Counted from the first letter of the stretch, positions 42,631 to 51,473 are shown. The stretch is DNA of 64,000 nucleotides from Sphingobium sp. KCTC 72723 (GCF_014280435.1 NZ_CP060388.1:2170001-2234000); one strand, 5' to 3'. Notes: generated from the letters alone by a model not told the origin. A program made the numbers and translations.

Positions 42631-42769
42631 CTGTTTGAAAAATGCGCGAAAGAGCGCATTTTTAGCCGCACCGGCCCTCTCCCCCACCCGGCCACCCACA
42701 GAATATCCTGAATGGGAGGCCGGGTGGGGGAGAGGGCCGGTGCGGCGCGAATATGCGAAAGCATATTCG
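42631..42769. repeat. Palindromic repeat family A, copy 4 (inverted orientation)
   Basis: The most perfect copy: 28-bp arms at 42666-42693 and 42718-42745 are exact inverted repeats, ending CCGCACCGG and CCGGTGCGG, around CAGAATATCCTGAATGG (the core of copy 1 inverted). Small hairpins flank it: AATGCGC-GAAAGA-GCGCATT on the left and CGAATATGC-GAAA-GCATATTCG on the right. It follows the extensin-like gene stop. Confidence 0.9.
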
Positions 42770-42820
42770 TCAATCATCCAAAGCCTTGGCAATGTCGTCC
42801 GCGCCCCTTAAATCATTGCG

Positions 42821-43696
42821 ATGACGAAAAAAGAGATTGAGGAACGCAAGTTCCGTCCGGCCCGGCAAGAGGCCGACGACGCCCGCAAGACTGTCGGCAC
42901 CCCGCAAACCCGCAGCGCGGCCTATCGGCTGGCCTTTCAGGATACCGAATTCCTGTTGCGGGAAGATTTGCGCCCGGTGCGGTTCCAGCTGGAATTGCTC
43001 AAGCCCCAATTGCTGATGGACGAGGCGCAGATCGAGTCGACCTTCGTTTTCTATGGGTCAGCGCGGATTCCCGAGCCGGAACAGGCGCAGGCGCGAATCG
43101 ACGCCGCGACCACGCCGCAGCAGCGCAAGATCGCCGAAAATCTGGCGGCCAAGGCGGTCTATTATGACGAAGCGCGGGCGCTGGCGCGGATTGCAGCGCA
43201 ATATCCGGTGAATGCGGAAGGCGGCCGCCATTTCGTGGTCTGTTCGGGCGGTGGTCCGTCGATCATGGAAGCGGCCAATCGCGGCGCGATCGACGTCGGG
43301 CAGACGACGATCGGCATGAACATCGTGCTGCCGCACGAACAGGCACCCAACCGATTCGTGACGCCGGAACTCTCGTTCCAGTTCCATTATTTCGCGCTGC
43401 GCAAGATGCACTTCCTGCTGCGCGCGCGGGCACTGGCCGTGTTTCCCGGCGGGTTCGGCACGTTCGACGAGATGTTCGAATTGCTGACGCTGATCCAGAC
43501 CGGCAAGATGAAACCCATCCCTATCCTGCTGTTCGGCAAGGATTTCTGGAACAAGGTGGTCGATTTCGAGGCGCTGGCCGACGAGGGCGTGATTTCGCAC
43601 GCTGACCTCAACCTGTTGACCTGGGTGGAGACGGCGGAGGACGCCTGGCAGGCGGTGCAGGCTTTCTATCATGACAGCGAGCCGCTGGGCTGTTGA
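42821..43696 (+). CDS. LOG family protein (long form)
   Basis: A 291-aa protein with an N-terminal extension and a LOG/lysine-decarboxylase-like Rossmann domain: STFVFYGSARIPEP, HFVVCSGGGPSIMEAANRGA, and the active-site FPGGFGTFDEMFELLTLIQ. Probably a nucleotide monophosphate phosphoribohydrolase. It is about 100 residues longer than the LOG protein at 13856 and is in a different subfamily. No good Shine-Dalgarno is seen before ATG 42821. Confidence 0.88.
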   Translation: MTKKEIEERKFRPARQEADDARKTVGTPQTRSAAYRLAFQDTEFLLREDLRPVRFQLELLKPQLLMDEAQIESTFVFYGSARIPEPEQAQARIDAATTPQQRKIAENLAAKAVYYDEARALARIAAQYPVNAEGGRHFVVCSGGGPSIMEAANRGAIDVGQTTIGMNIVLPHEQAPNRFVTPELSFQFHYFALRKMHFLLRARALAVFPGGFGTFDEMFELLTLIQTGKMKPIPILLFGKDFWNKVVDFEALADEGVISHADLNLLTWVETAEDAWQAVQAFYHDSEPLGC

Positions 43697-43705
43697 GGGT
43701 GGCGG

Positions 43706-43777
43706 CCCCCTCTTCCAACTTCGCCTAACCGGCTATGCCGGTAAGGCTGCGTATCCTTCTCCCCGGCGGGGAGAAGG
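43706..43777. repeat. GC hairpin repeat downstream of LOG gene (family C-like)
   Basis: CCCCCTCTTCC box, a small hairpin ACCGGC-TAT-GCCGGT, then CCTTCTCCCC-GGC-GGGGAGAAGG (43755-43777), a perfect 10-bp stem followed by TTTAG. It may act as a terminator for the LOG gene. Confidence 0.55.
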
Positions 43778-43822
43778 TTTAGAGGCCTTGCCCTTCAACC
43801 CTTAGCGGATTAGGGCGCGGCC

Positions 43823-44494
43823 ATGCTTGGCGACCTGGATCATGTCGACACCTGGATCTTCGATCTGGACAATACGCTCTACCCGGCGAAGGCGGACCTG
43901 TTCGCGTTGATCGACGTGAAGATGGGCGAGTTTATTCAGGGGTTGCTGGGGTGCGACCCGGTGATCGCTCGCGAAACGCAGAAGCGCTATTTCATGGAGC
44001 ATGGCACGACATTGTCGGGGCTGATGCACCATCATGGCATCGAGCCGCACGCTTTCCTTGATTATGTCCATGATATTTCGATGGATCGGCTGGAGGTCGA
44101 TACCGAATTGAACGCGCTGATCGCGACGCTGCCGGGGCGGCGGCTGATCTTTACCAATGGCGATGCGGCCTATGCCGGGCGGGTGCTGGACAGGTTGGGA
44201 TTGGGCGACATGTTCGAGCTGATCCACGACATCCACGCCTGCCAATATATCCCCAAGCCCGATCCGTCGGGCTATGATGAATTATGCCGGGTGCATGATG
44301 TCGACCCGACCCGCGCGGCATTTTTCGAGGATATGGCGCGCAATTTGCGGCCCGCCAAGGCGATCGGCATGGCGACCATCTGGGTCAATAATGGATCCGA
44401 AGCGGGCAATCACGACCATCATCCCGATTTCATCGATTTCGAAACCGACCATCTACGGCCTTTTCTGGCCCGCATCCTTGGGGACAATGCATGA
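43823..44494 (+). CDS. Pyrimidine 5'-nucleotidase (HAD superfamily, SDT1-like)
   Basis: A 223-aa HAD hydrolase with motif [13 protein letters not shown], motif [13 protein letters not shown], the lysine in [13 protein letters not shown], and motif [20 protein letters not shown]. This matches the SDT1/pyrimidine 5'-nucleotidase subgroup, which dephosphorylates UMP/CMP. It overlaps dapD by 4 bp, so they share a transcript. Confidence 0.88.
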   Translation: MLGDLDHVDTWIFDLDNTLYPAKADLFALIDVKMGEFIQGLLGCDPVIARETQKRYFMEHGTTLSGLMHHHGIEPHAFLDYVHDISMDRLEVDTELNALIATLPGRRLIFTNGDAAYAGRVLDRLGLGDMFELIHDIHACQYIPKPDPSGYDELCRVHDVDPTRAAFFEDMARNLRPAKAIGMATIWVNNGSEAGNHDHHPDFIDFETDHLRPFLARILGDNA

Positions 44495-45327
44495 CCGACC
44501 TGCAAAGCACGATCGACGCCGCCTGGGAGGACCGGGCCAATGTGAGCCTGAACACCCAAGGGGCCGTGCGCGATGCAGTGAACGCGGCATTGGCGCTGCT
44601 GGACAGCGGCAAGGGGCGCGTGGCCGAGCCGGTGGACGGCGGGTGGCAGGTCAATCAGTGGCTCAAGAAAGCCGTGCTGCTCTCGTTCCGGCTCAATGAC
44701 AATGCGCTGATCGAAAACGGGCCGGGCGGCGGTTTCTGGTGGGACAAGGTGCCGAGCAAGTTCGCCGGATGGGGCGAGGCGGAATTCCGTGCCGCCGGTT
44801 TCCGCGCGGTGCCGGGAGCGTTCGCGCGGGCGGGCGCCCATATCGCGAAGAATGCGATTTTGATGCCCAGCTTCGTCAATATCGGCGCGTTCGTCGATGA
44901 AGGCACGATGGTCGACGCCTGGGTCACGGTGGGCAGCTGCGCCCAGATCGGCAAGAATGTCCACCTGTCGGGAGGTGTCGGCATTGGCGGCGTGCTGGAA
45001 CCGTTGCAGGCCGACCCGGTGATCATCGAGGATGACTGCTTCATCGGCGCGCGGTCCGAAGTGGTGGAAGGCGTGCGCATCGGCAAGGGTTCGGTCCTGT
45101 CGATGGGCGTGTTCATTGGCCAGTCGACCAAGATCATCGACCGGGCGACCGGCGAAATCTTCATGGGCGAAGTCCCGCCCTATTCGGTGATCGTGCCGGG
45201 CAGCCTGCCGGGCAAGCCATTGCCCGACGGCACGCCGGGGCCGAGCCTCTATTGCGCGGTGATCGTCAAGCGGGTGGACGCACAGACGCGGTCCAAGACC
45301 GGGATCAACGAGTTGCTGCGGGATTGA
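44491..45327 (+). CDS. dapD: 2,3,4,5-tetrahydropyridine-2,6-dicarboxylate N-succinyltransferase
   Basis: Succinylase-branch enzyme of lysine/diaminopimelate synthesis. An N-terminal helical domain ([20 protein letters not shown]) precedes a left-handed beta-helix of hexapeptide repeats ([58 protein letters not shown]). Length 278 aa is standard. dapE is not in the window. Confidence 0.96.
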   Translation: MTDLQSTIDAAWEDRANVSLNTQGAVRDAVNAALALLDSGKGRVAEPVDGGWQVNQWLKKAVLLSFRLNDNALIENGPGGGFWWDKVPSKFAGWGEAEFRAAGFRAVPGAFARAGAHIAKNAILMPSFVNIGAFVDEGTMVDAWVTVGSCAQIGKNVHLSGGVGIGGVLEPLQADPVIIEDDCFIGARSEVVEGVRIGKGSVLSMGVFIGQSTKIIDRATGEIFMGEVPPYSVIVPGSLPGKPLPDGTPGPSLYCAVIVKRVDAQTRSKTGINELLRD

Positions 45328-45360
45328 TTCGCACGGGGGGTGTCGCGCCCACGAAAGGGT

Positions 45361-45414
45361 GACACCCCTCCACCACCCGCTATGCGGGCGGTCCCCCTCC
45401 CCTTGCAGGGGAGG
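45361..45414. repeat. GC hairpin repeat downstream of dapD (family C-like)
   Basis: CCACCACCCGC-TAT-GCGGG hairpin followed by CCTCCCC-TTGCA-GGGGAGG (45396-45414) and ATTTT. The TTGCAGGGG stretch also occurs in the outer element at 33571-33765. The 213 bp between dapD and the next gene contain no other feature except a Shine-Dalgarno. Confidence 0.55.
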
Positions 45415-45540
45415 ATTTTCCCTGTGCCTGCCCCCATGTCCGGTTTGTTGCAGTCGTGCGTCGCGGGTGTCGCATGGTGAAATTCGGTCGCGACAATGGT
45501 TGCGCATGTCTTCGTTCGGGTCTGTCGAACGGAGAATATC

Positions 45541-46749
45541 ATGGGACGTGCCTGGTTCGTTCATCGGGACATGCCGCCGCAGCCGTTGCGTCCGGCGCAG
45601 CGTGTCTGCTTCTTCTTCAATGCGCAGATCCACCAACTGCTCCATGCGTTGCCGATCGCCATCGCACTGTCGCGCGACCCGGCATTCGCCATCGACGTGA
45701 TGGCGGCGGCGCAGGGTGCGGGGCCGATCCGGTTTGTGCGCTGCGGCGGGCGCTGGCTGGACGGGCTGGCCCGGCTGAACGGCGGAGCGACGCCGCCCAA
45801 GCTGGCGGTGTTGCTGGCCGCGCGGCGGCAGTTGCGCGATTATGACGCGATCGTCGTGCCGGAACGCACGTCCCTGCTGCTCAAGCGGCTGGGCCTGAGC
45901 AAAGCGAAGTTCGTCCATACCTGCCATGGCGCGGGCGACCGGGCAGTGGGATATGACAAGCGGATCGCGCAGTTCGATTTCGTGCTGCTGGCAGGCGAAA
46001 AGCAGCGGCAGCGGATGCTGGCCGAAGGGCTGATCCGCGAGGGTCATTATGCCATTGCGGGCTATAGCAAGTTCGACCTGACCGCGCGGCGCAGCGGCGG
46101 TCGTAGCCTGTTTGCCAACGACCGGCCGGTCATCCTCTACAACCCGCATTTTTCCGACAAGCTGTCGTCCTGGCCAACGATGGGGGAAGCGATCATCCGG
46201 CAGTTCGCGCGGGACGACCGGTTCAACCTGATCGTCGCGCCGCACATCCGCCTGTTCGACAACCGGCGCAAGCGCGCGGCGATGGAGGCGCGGCTGGCCG
46301 ATCTGGCGCGCCTGCCCCATGTCCATATCGACCTGGGCAGCCGGGCCAGCGTGGACATGCGCTATGTCCATATGGCGGCGCTTTATGTGGGGGACGTGTC
46401 GAGCCAGGTGTATGAATATCTGGCGCGGCCCCGCCCCTGCCTGTTCCTGAACGCCCATCGCGCCGCATGGCATGACGATCGCAGCTATGGCCATTGGCGC
46501 TATGGCCCGGTCCTGGATAGTTCGGTGCTGGACAGCGCAGACGGCATCGTCGGCGCGGCGGCGGACGCGATTGCCAGCCATGATGCCTATGCCGATGCGC
46601 AGCGGCAGGGCGTGGCGCATACGTTCGACGACGGCGCGATGCCCGCGTCGATGCGCGCGACGCAGGCGCTGGCCGCGTGGCTGGCGCGCACGCAGCCCCG
46701 TGCTGCCGTTACACCTGCACCCTATCGGGAGGTGCTGGCCCATGGTTGA
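45541..46749 (+). CDS. CDP-glycerol glycerophosphotransferase-like glycosyltransferase
   Basis: A 402-aa GT-B-fold protein. The segment FVHTCHGAGDRAVGYDKRIAQ, then FDFVLLAGEKQRQRMLAEGL, and the C-terminal LYVGDVSSQVYEYLARPRPC resemble TagB/TagF-type glycerophosphotransferases. In a Gram-negative it may transfer a glycerol phosphate or sugar to a surface glycan. GGAGA precedes ATG 45541; a start at 45496 is less likely. The stop overlaps the next glycosyltransferase by 8 bp. Confidence 0.72.
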   Translation: MGRAWFVHRDMPPQPLRPAQRVCFFFNAQIHQLLHALPIAIALSRDPAFAIDVMAAAQGAGPIRFVRCGGRWLDGLARLNGGATPPKLAVLLAARRQLRDYDAIVVPERTSLLLKRLGLSKAKFVHTCHGAGDRAVGYDKRIAQFDFVLLAGEKQRQRMLAEGLIREGHYAIAGYSKFDLTARRSGGRSLFANDRPVILYNPHFSDKLSSWPTMGEAIIRQFARDDRFNLIVAPHIRLFDNRRKRAAMEARLADLARLPHVHIDLGSRASVDMRYVHMAALYVGDVSSQVYEYLARPRPCLFLNAHRAAWHDDRSYGHWRYGPVLDSSVLDSADGIVGAAADAIASHDAYADAQRQGVAHTFDDGAMPASMRATQALAAWLARTQPRAAVTPAPYREVLAHG

Positions 46750-47863
46750 TCATGTCTGGATGGTGGCGCGCGTGGCGATGCCCGACGAAGGCGGGGTGCA
46801 GACCTATGTTCGCGAAGTGGCCCACGCCTATGCCGCGCAGGGGCGGCGGGTGACGCTGTTCGCCAAAAGCTCCGCCGGGCCGCGCCGGGAGCGCGCGGAT
46901 GGGGTCGAACTGATCGACGTCGGCGCGGCGGCGATGTGGATCGTCTATTGGCGGCTGTTCCGGGCGATGTGGGGGGCTTGGCGCGCGGGGGACCGGCCCG
47001 ATCTGATCCATGCCTGCACCTGGCGCGCGGGATTGCCCGCCTTGTTCTTTGCCCGCCCCATGATCGTGACGGTGCATGGCCGGGAAGTCGGGCGACCGCG
47101 CGGCATCGCGTTTGCGCTGCTGCGGCTGACGCTGGGCCGGGCGCAGCGGATCGTGGCGGTGAGCGATGTGACGCGCGCGCTGTTGCTGGACCGGCTGCCG
47201 GGGCTGGACGCGCGAACGGTGACGGCGTGGAACGGGGTAGTGATGCCGCCGGTGCGGGCGGCGACGCCCTTTACGCTGGGGCAAGGGCGCGCGCGGTTGC
47301 TGAGCGTGTGCCGGTTGGTGGCGCGCAAGAATATCGTCGCTGTAGTGCGGGCGCTGGCGGAGCGAGACGAAACGCTGCCGCTTAGCATCGTCGGGCGCGG
47401 GGTGGATGGCGTGCGGATACGCGGCGCAATTGCCCATGCCGGGCTGGAGGCGAGCGTGACGATGGCGGGTTATGTCAGCGCGCAGGCGCTGGCCGACCAT
47501 TATGCCGCCGCCGATATTTTCGTGCATCCGCAGATGGCGCTGGAAGATGGCGCGGAAGTGGAAGGGTTCGGCCTGTCGGTCGCCGACGCCATGGCGCAGG
47601 GGATTGTGTGCATCGTCGGGCGCGATGGCGGCCCGGCCGAACTGGTGCGCGACGGCGTGACTGGCTTTGTCGTCGATGGCGGATCGGTCGACGCGATCCG
47701 GGGCGCTATCGACCTGCTGGCGCGCGACCCGGCGCTGTGCGCGCGTGTCGGCGAGCGCGCCCGTGCCTTTGCGCAGGCGCAGTTCAGTTGGGACCGGCAT
47801 TGCCGACTGGCGCTGGGCGAGGCGGCGGCGGTCGCCGCGCCAGCCTTTGCACGGGCCGCCTGA
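46742..47863 (+). CDS. Glycosyltransferase family 4 protein
   Basis: A 373-aa retaining GT-B enzyme. The N-terminal acceptor domain has MPDEGGVQTYVREVAHAYAA and PMIVTVHGREVGRPRG; the C-terminal donor domain has LLSVCRLVARKNIVAVVRAL, then FVHPQMALEDGAEVEGFGLS with the EX7E motif and ADAMAQGIVCIVGRDGGPAEL. Donor and acceptor sugars are unknown. It starts within the last codons of the upstream gene and the sulfotransferase begins 1 bp after its stop. Confidence 0.9.
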   Translation: MVDHVWMVARVAMPDEGGVQTYVREVAHAYAAQGRRVTLFAKSSAGPRRERADGVELIDVGAAAMWIVYWRLFRAMWGAWRAGDRPDLIHACTWRAGLPALFFARPMIVTVHGREVGRPRGIAFALLRLTLGRAQRIVAVSDVTRALLLDRLPGLDARTVTAWNGVVMPPVRAATPFTLGQGRARLLSVCRLVARKNIVAVVRALAERDETLPLSIVGRGVDGVRIRGAIAHAGLEASVTMAGYVSAQALADHYAAADIFVHPQMALEDGAEVEGFGLSVADAMAQGIVCIVGRDGGPAELVRDGVTGFVVDGGSVDAIRGAIDLLARDPALCARVGERARAFAQAQFSWDRHCRLALGEAAAVAAPAFARAA

Positions 47864-47864
47864 G

Positions 47865-48878
47865 ATGGGGGCGATCGTCCATATCGGCTATCATAAGACC
47901 GGCACGACCTGGTTTCAGGATATATTCTACCCCGCCGTGCGCAACCGGCCCTATCTGCCCCGCGCCACGGTGCGCGCGGCGTTTCTGGCAAGCGGGGCGC
48001 TGCATTTCGATGCGGCGCAGGCGCGGACAACATTGGGTTCGGCGTGCGACAATGCGCTGCTGTGCGAGGAAAATCTGACCGGCGGGCTGCATAATGGCGG
48101 GCTGGCGGGCAATTTGAGCAAGGATGTCGCGCAGCGCATCCATGCCGCTCTGCCCGATGCGCAGATCGTGATCTTCGTGCGCGATCCGGTGGCGGCGATT
48201 GCGTCGGCCTGGCTGCAATATGTCAAAGGTGGCGGCACGTTCGGGCTGCGCCGTTACCTGTTCGGGCGAGACAGGCTGAGCGCGGTCGCGCCGGAACGGG
48301 ACGAGGCACCGGGATTTTGCCTGGAGCATTTCGACTATCACCGGCTGATCGCGCATTATGATGCGCTGTTCGGCGCGGGACGGGTGCATGTGTTCCGCTA
48401 TGAGGATTTTCGCGCCGACCCGCGCGGTTTCGCGTCCGCCTATGCGGCGCGGTTCGGGCTGGAGGTGGACCTGAGCCAGATTGACTGGGGGGCGCGCAAT
48501 CCATCGCTCAGCCGACCGTTGTTGGGCATGGCGCGGGCGATGAACCTGTTCACCCGCCGGGCGGTGGCGGACAAAGACTGGCTGGTGCATGTGCCGGGCT
48601 GGTATCGGTTGAGCCGCACCCTGTTGCGCTGGGCCAATGGGATGGGGCGATTTGGCCGACCGTTGCGCCCCGGCGACCTGATCGAGCCGGATCTGACGGC
48701 GTGGCTGCGCGCTCATTACGCGCCGGGCGCGCAGGCGTTGCACACGCGGCTGGCGTGGCAGGCGCGGCATGATAGCGTCAGCGTCCCGTCCAGTAGCGGG
48801 GGCGGGACGGTTATCCGCTGGCGGCAGCGTCCTTTGGGGCATGACGCCATCGCACAGACACCTGCTCATCGTCGATGA
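47865..48878 (+). CDS. Sulfotransferase family protein
   Basis: A 337-aa PAPS-dependent sulfotransferase. The 5'-phosphosulfate loop is IVHIGYHKTGTTWFQDIFY and the 3'-phosphate strand IVIFVRDPVAAIASAW; VHVFRYEDFRADPRGFASAY follows. Together with the two upstream glycosyltransferases it points to a sulfated surface carbohydrate. The last 12 codons overlap the start of the response-regulator gene in another frame, so the C-terminal tail (IRWRQRPLGHDAIAQTPAHR) may be an extension rather than part of the fold. Confidence 0.87.
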   Translation: MGAIVHIGYHKTGTTWFQDIFYPAVRNRPYLPRATVRAAFLASGALHFDAAQARTTLGSACDNALLCEENLTGGLHNGGLAGNLSKDVAQRIHAALPDAQIVIFVRDPVAAIASAWLQYVKGGGTFGLRRYLFGRDRLSAVAPERDEAPGFCLEHFDYHRLIAHYDALFGAGRVHVFRYEDFRADPRGFASAYAARFGLEVDLSQIDWGARNPSLSRPLLGMARAMNLFTRRAVADKDWLVHVPGWYRLSRTLLRWANGMGRFGRPLRPGDLIEPDLTAWLRAHYAPGAQALHTRLAWQARHDSVSVPSSSGGGTVIRWRQRPLGHDAIAQTPAHRR

Positions 48879-49548
48879 CGACGCCCCGCTGCTCGAAGCA
48901 CTGACGGCGCGATTTGCCTGTTACGGCTTTGCGGTGGAAGGCGCGTCCACGCCCGCGATGATGCGGACGCGGCTGGCCCAGGCGGAATGGGCGCTGGTGG
49001 TGCTGGAACCGCTGGTGCAGGCGCAGCCGGGCCATGGCTTGCTGCGCGAACTGGTGGAACGCGGGTTGCCGGTGATCGTCCATTCGCGCGCCGGGAGCGA
49101 CGCGGAGCGGATCGCCGCGCTGGAAATGGGGGCGGAGGATTGCCTGGCCAAGCCCGCCCATCCGCGCGAATTGCTGGCGCGCATCCGCACGGCGTTGCGC
49201 GGGCGGACGGCGGACGTTGTGCCATCGCGGCGCGACAGCGTGCGGTTCGACGGGTGGCGCGTGGACCTGATGACCGGGCAGTTGTTCACCCCCACCGGGT
49301 CGGCCGTGCCTTTGTCCGATGGCGAGTTTCAATTGTTGCGAGTGTTCGTCGAACATCCCCGGCAGGTGCTGGACCGGGCGCGACTGCTCGACCGGGTCTA
49401 TGGCGGGGCGAGCGATTATTTCGACCGTTCGATCGACGTGCAGCTATGCCGGTTGCGGCGCAAGCTGGCCGCGTTCGGCCTGAAAGGGCCAGTCATCCGC
49501 ACGATCCGCAACGAAGGCTATATGTTCGTGCATTCTGTGTTGGGATAA
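48841..49548 (+). CDS. OmpR/PhoB-family response regulator lacking the phospho-Asp
   Basis: A 235-aa two-domain regulator. The receiver keeps the acidic pocket (HLLIVDDDAPLLEAL, Asp12-Asp13), Ser82 and Lys104 (CLAKPAHPRELLARIR), but the acceptor position in ALVVLEPLVQ is Glu56, not Asp. The C-terminal winged helix is normal (VPLSDGEFQLLRVFVEHPRQ, YFDRSIDVQLCRLRRKLAAF, VIRTIRNEGYMF). Glu can mimic phospho-Asp, so the protein may be constitutively active or controlled otherwise. No histidine kinase is adjacent. Its ATG 48841 lies inside the sulfotransferase gene (38-bp overlap). Confidence 0.88.
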   Translation: MTPSHRHLLIVDDDAPLLEALTARFACYGFAVEGASTPAMMRTRLAQAEWALVVLEPLVQAQPGHGLLRELVERGLPVIVHSRAGSDAERIAALEMGAEDCLAKPAHPRELLARIRTALRGRTADVVPSRRDSVRFDGWRVDLMTGQLFTPTGSAVPLSDGEFQLLRVFVEHPRQVLDRARLLDRVYGGASDYFDRSIDVQLCRLRRKLAAFGLKGPVIRTIRNEGYMFVHSVLG

Positions 49549-49550
49549 GG

Positions 49551-49567
49551 CCGCACCGGCCCGCACC
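49551..49567. repeat. Solo half-element related to repeat family A
   Basis: CCGCACCGGCCCGCACC, identical to one outer arm of family A, lies 2 bp after the response-regulator stop and before the convergent DUF2891 stop. Confidence 0.4.
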
Positions 49568-49570
49568 TTC

Positions 49571-50479
49571 CTATTCCAGCGCCAGCAGGGCGAAGGTCGC
49601 CAGCCAATGTTCGCCCATATAGTCGCCCGCGACATGGGGCAGGCTGGCGGCGATGTGGCGGTTTGCCGCATCATGGGCCAGCGGCGTGACGGGATCGCCC
49701 TGCCCCAGCTTTGCCGCGATTGCGCGCCAGCACCAGGCGCGGCTGAGATTGAGGCCGTCGAGATGGGCGATCTTGCCATCTGAGCGGTCCGACACGGTGG
49801 CGGGGGTGAACAGAGTGGCGGGTTCGCCCGCCGCCAAATGCGGCAGGAAGGCGTGGAACCAGTCGGCAAAGGGCTGGGGTTCCAGCAGGCGGCTCATCAG
49901 CAGCGCTTCGCACAGAGCGGGGGACAGAAATTCGTCGCCGCCCGGCTCCCACGCCTGACAGGCGCGGTCCTGCCCGAACCAGTCGAGCGCGCGGTCATGG
50001 ATCAGGGCGACGAGGGCGGGATCGCGATCCTGCGCCCATTCCAGCGTCAGGGTGAGGGCAAAGGCGATGTTAAAATGCGTGCCGACCCGCAAGGGGTAAG
50101 TGAGCCGGGGCAGGAAGGCGTGGAAACGCGCGGCAAAGGCCAGTGCGAGCGGTTCGAGCGCGGCGGCCCATGGCGCATCGTGCTGGGCCGCTTCGCCATG
50201 CAGCGCAAGCAACCACGCCCAGCCATAGGGCCGTTCGAAGCCGCTGGCGGTCGGGCGGGCGAGGAAGGCGCGTTCGCCCGCCACCTTGTCCGGCACCAGC
50301 ATTTCGTCGGCACGCGCGCGGATGGCGGCGGCCTGCGCCATGGTGGGGTAGAGGCGCAACAGGCGCAGCACCTGCCACCAGCCATGGACGCAGCTATGCC
50401 AGTCGAAGCTGCCGTGGAAGATCGGGTGATGATCGGCCGGTTCCCGCGCATCTTCCGGTCCGGCCAGCACCAGATCCAT
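49571..50479 (-). CDS. DUF2891 family protein, apparent frameshift near the start
   Basis: A DUF2891 protein: GPEDAREPADHHPIFHGSFD, WHSCVHGWWQVLRLLRL, RTHFN-like RVGTHFNIAFAL, and ARACQAWEPGGDEFLSPALCE-type segments. The family is helical and of unknown function. The clean frame starts at ATG 50479, but family-like sequence (LTLSHLGRRYPYK) continues upstream with no start codon. An ATG at 50538 overlaps the DUF979 stop (ATGA) and reads MTHLTP in the other frame. One extra base in the G5 run at 50521-50525 would join the two into a normal N-terminus. It is last in the LOV-DUF969-DUF979-DUF2891 run. Confidence 0.85.
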   Translation of the reverse strand: MDLVLAGPEDAREPADHHPIFHGSFDWHSCVHGWWQVLRLLRLYPTMAQAAAIRARADEMLVPDKVAGERAFLARPTASGFERPYGWAWLLALHGEAAQHDAPWAAALEPLALAFAARFHAFLPRLTYPLRVGTHFNIAFALTLTLEWAQDRDPALVALIHDRALDWFGQDRACQAWEPGGDEFLSPALCEALLMSRLLEPQPFADWFHAFLPHLAAGEPATLFTPATVSDRSDGKIAHLDGLNLSRAWCWRAIAAKLGQGDPVTPLAHDAANRHIAASLPHVAGDYMGEHWLATFALLALE

Positions 50480-50534
50480 CTTATAAGGGTAGCGCCGCCC
50501 CAGATGGGAAAGGGTGAGGCGGGGGTCAGGTGCG

Positions 50535-51473
50535 TCATGGAAAGGCCAGCCAGTAGATAAGGGCGATGCTGACGGCGAGCAGCGGCAGCGCGGTGCCGAC
50601 CTGCTGCCGGATCACGCCGTTGCGGTCTTTGAGTTCCAGCAGCGCGGCGGGGACGAGGTTGAAGTTCGCCGCCATGGGCGTGAGCAACGTACCGCAAAAG
50701 CCCGCCAGCATCCCGATGGCGCACACGATCGCGGGATCGCCATGATAGGTGCGGATCAGCAGCGGCACGCCGATCGCCGCAGTCATCACCGGAAAGGCGG
50801 CAAAGGCATTGCCCATGACGATGGTGAACAGTGCCATGCCCAGACCATAGGCGATGACCGCGCCAAGCAGGCTGCCGTTCGGGATCGCCTGGCTGACCAG
50901 TCCGCCGACGACTTCGCCGACCCCGGCGAGCGCGAATACTGCGCCCAGGCTGGCGAGCATTTGCGGCAGGATGGCGGCCCAGCCGACCTGATCCATCAAT
51001 CGCCGCCCCTGCTGCAACGGCACGGTGGCCCCGGCGCGCAGCCACAGGCAACCGACGGCAAGTGCGATCAGGACGCCGAGCGCAAGGGCGATCAGCGTCG
51101 CCTGTTTGGGATCGACCCAGCCGGGCAGCCCCTTGAACAGGAAAGTGCCTGCCAAGGCAGTGACGGGGATGATGAGGGCAATGGCGAACAGGCGGTTGCC
51201 GAAGCGATCGGCCCGCGCCTGACGCGCCGGTGCCGGCACTGCGCCGTCGCCCCGGCCAAGGCCGCCAAAACCGGCGAGCGCGACGAGGCCCAGCACCAGC
51301 ACGCCATTGCCGATGTCGCCCAGCGCGTCGCCCGCCCACATCGAGAGTGCAAGCAGCGCCCAGAAGGCAGCGGTGGTGCGCGCACGCGGATTGGTGGCAT
51401 CGCGCAGACCCAGCAGCGCGAAAGCCGCAAAGATCGCGCCCGCCAGCGCATAGACCCAGTGGAGCGTGATCAT
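50535..51473 (-). CDS. DUF979 family membrane protein (permease half)
   Basis: A 312-aa protein with about nine membrane helices (HWVYALAGAIFAAFALLGL, LFAIALIIPVTALAGTFLF, GVIAYGLGMALF-like AVIAYGLGMALFTIVMGNAF, AGFCGTLLTPMAANFNLVPA). DUF979 is always found with DUF969, and together they look like a two-part transporter. From memory such pairs occur near 5-oxoproline or peptide-degradation genes in other bacteria; none is here. Overlaps DUF969 by 4 bp. Confidence 0.87.
   Translation of the reverse strand: MITLHWVYALAGAIFAAFALLGLRDATNPRARTTAAFWALLALSMWAGDALGDIGNGVLVLGLVALAGFGGLGRGDGAVPAPARQARADRFGNRLFAIALIIPVTALAGTFLFKGLPGWVDPKQATLIALALGVLIALAVGCLWLRAGATVPLQQGRRLMDQVGWAAILPQMLASLGAVFALAGVGEVVGGLVSQAIPNGSLLGAVIAYGLGMALFTIVMGNAFAAFPVMTAAIGVPLLIRTYHGDPAIVCAIGMLAGFCGTLLTPMAANFNLVPAALLELKDRNGVIRQQVGTALPLLAVSIALIYWLAFP

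Noticed and set aside
44419..46743. Very long (774-codon) minus-strand frame over dapD and the glycosyltransferase
   Set aside because: Antisense to two solid genes with composition typical of reversed high-GC coding DNA.
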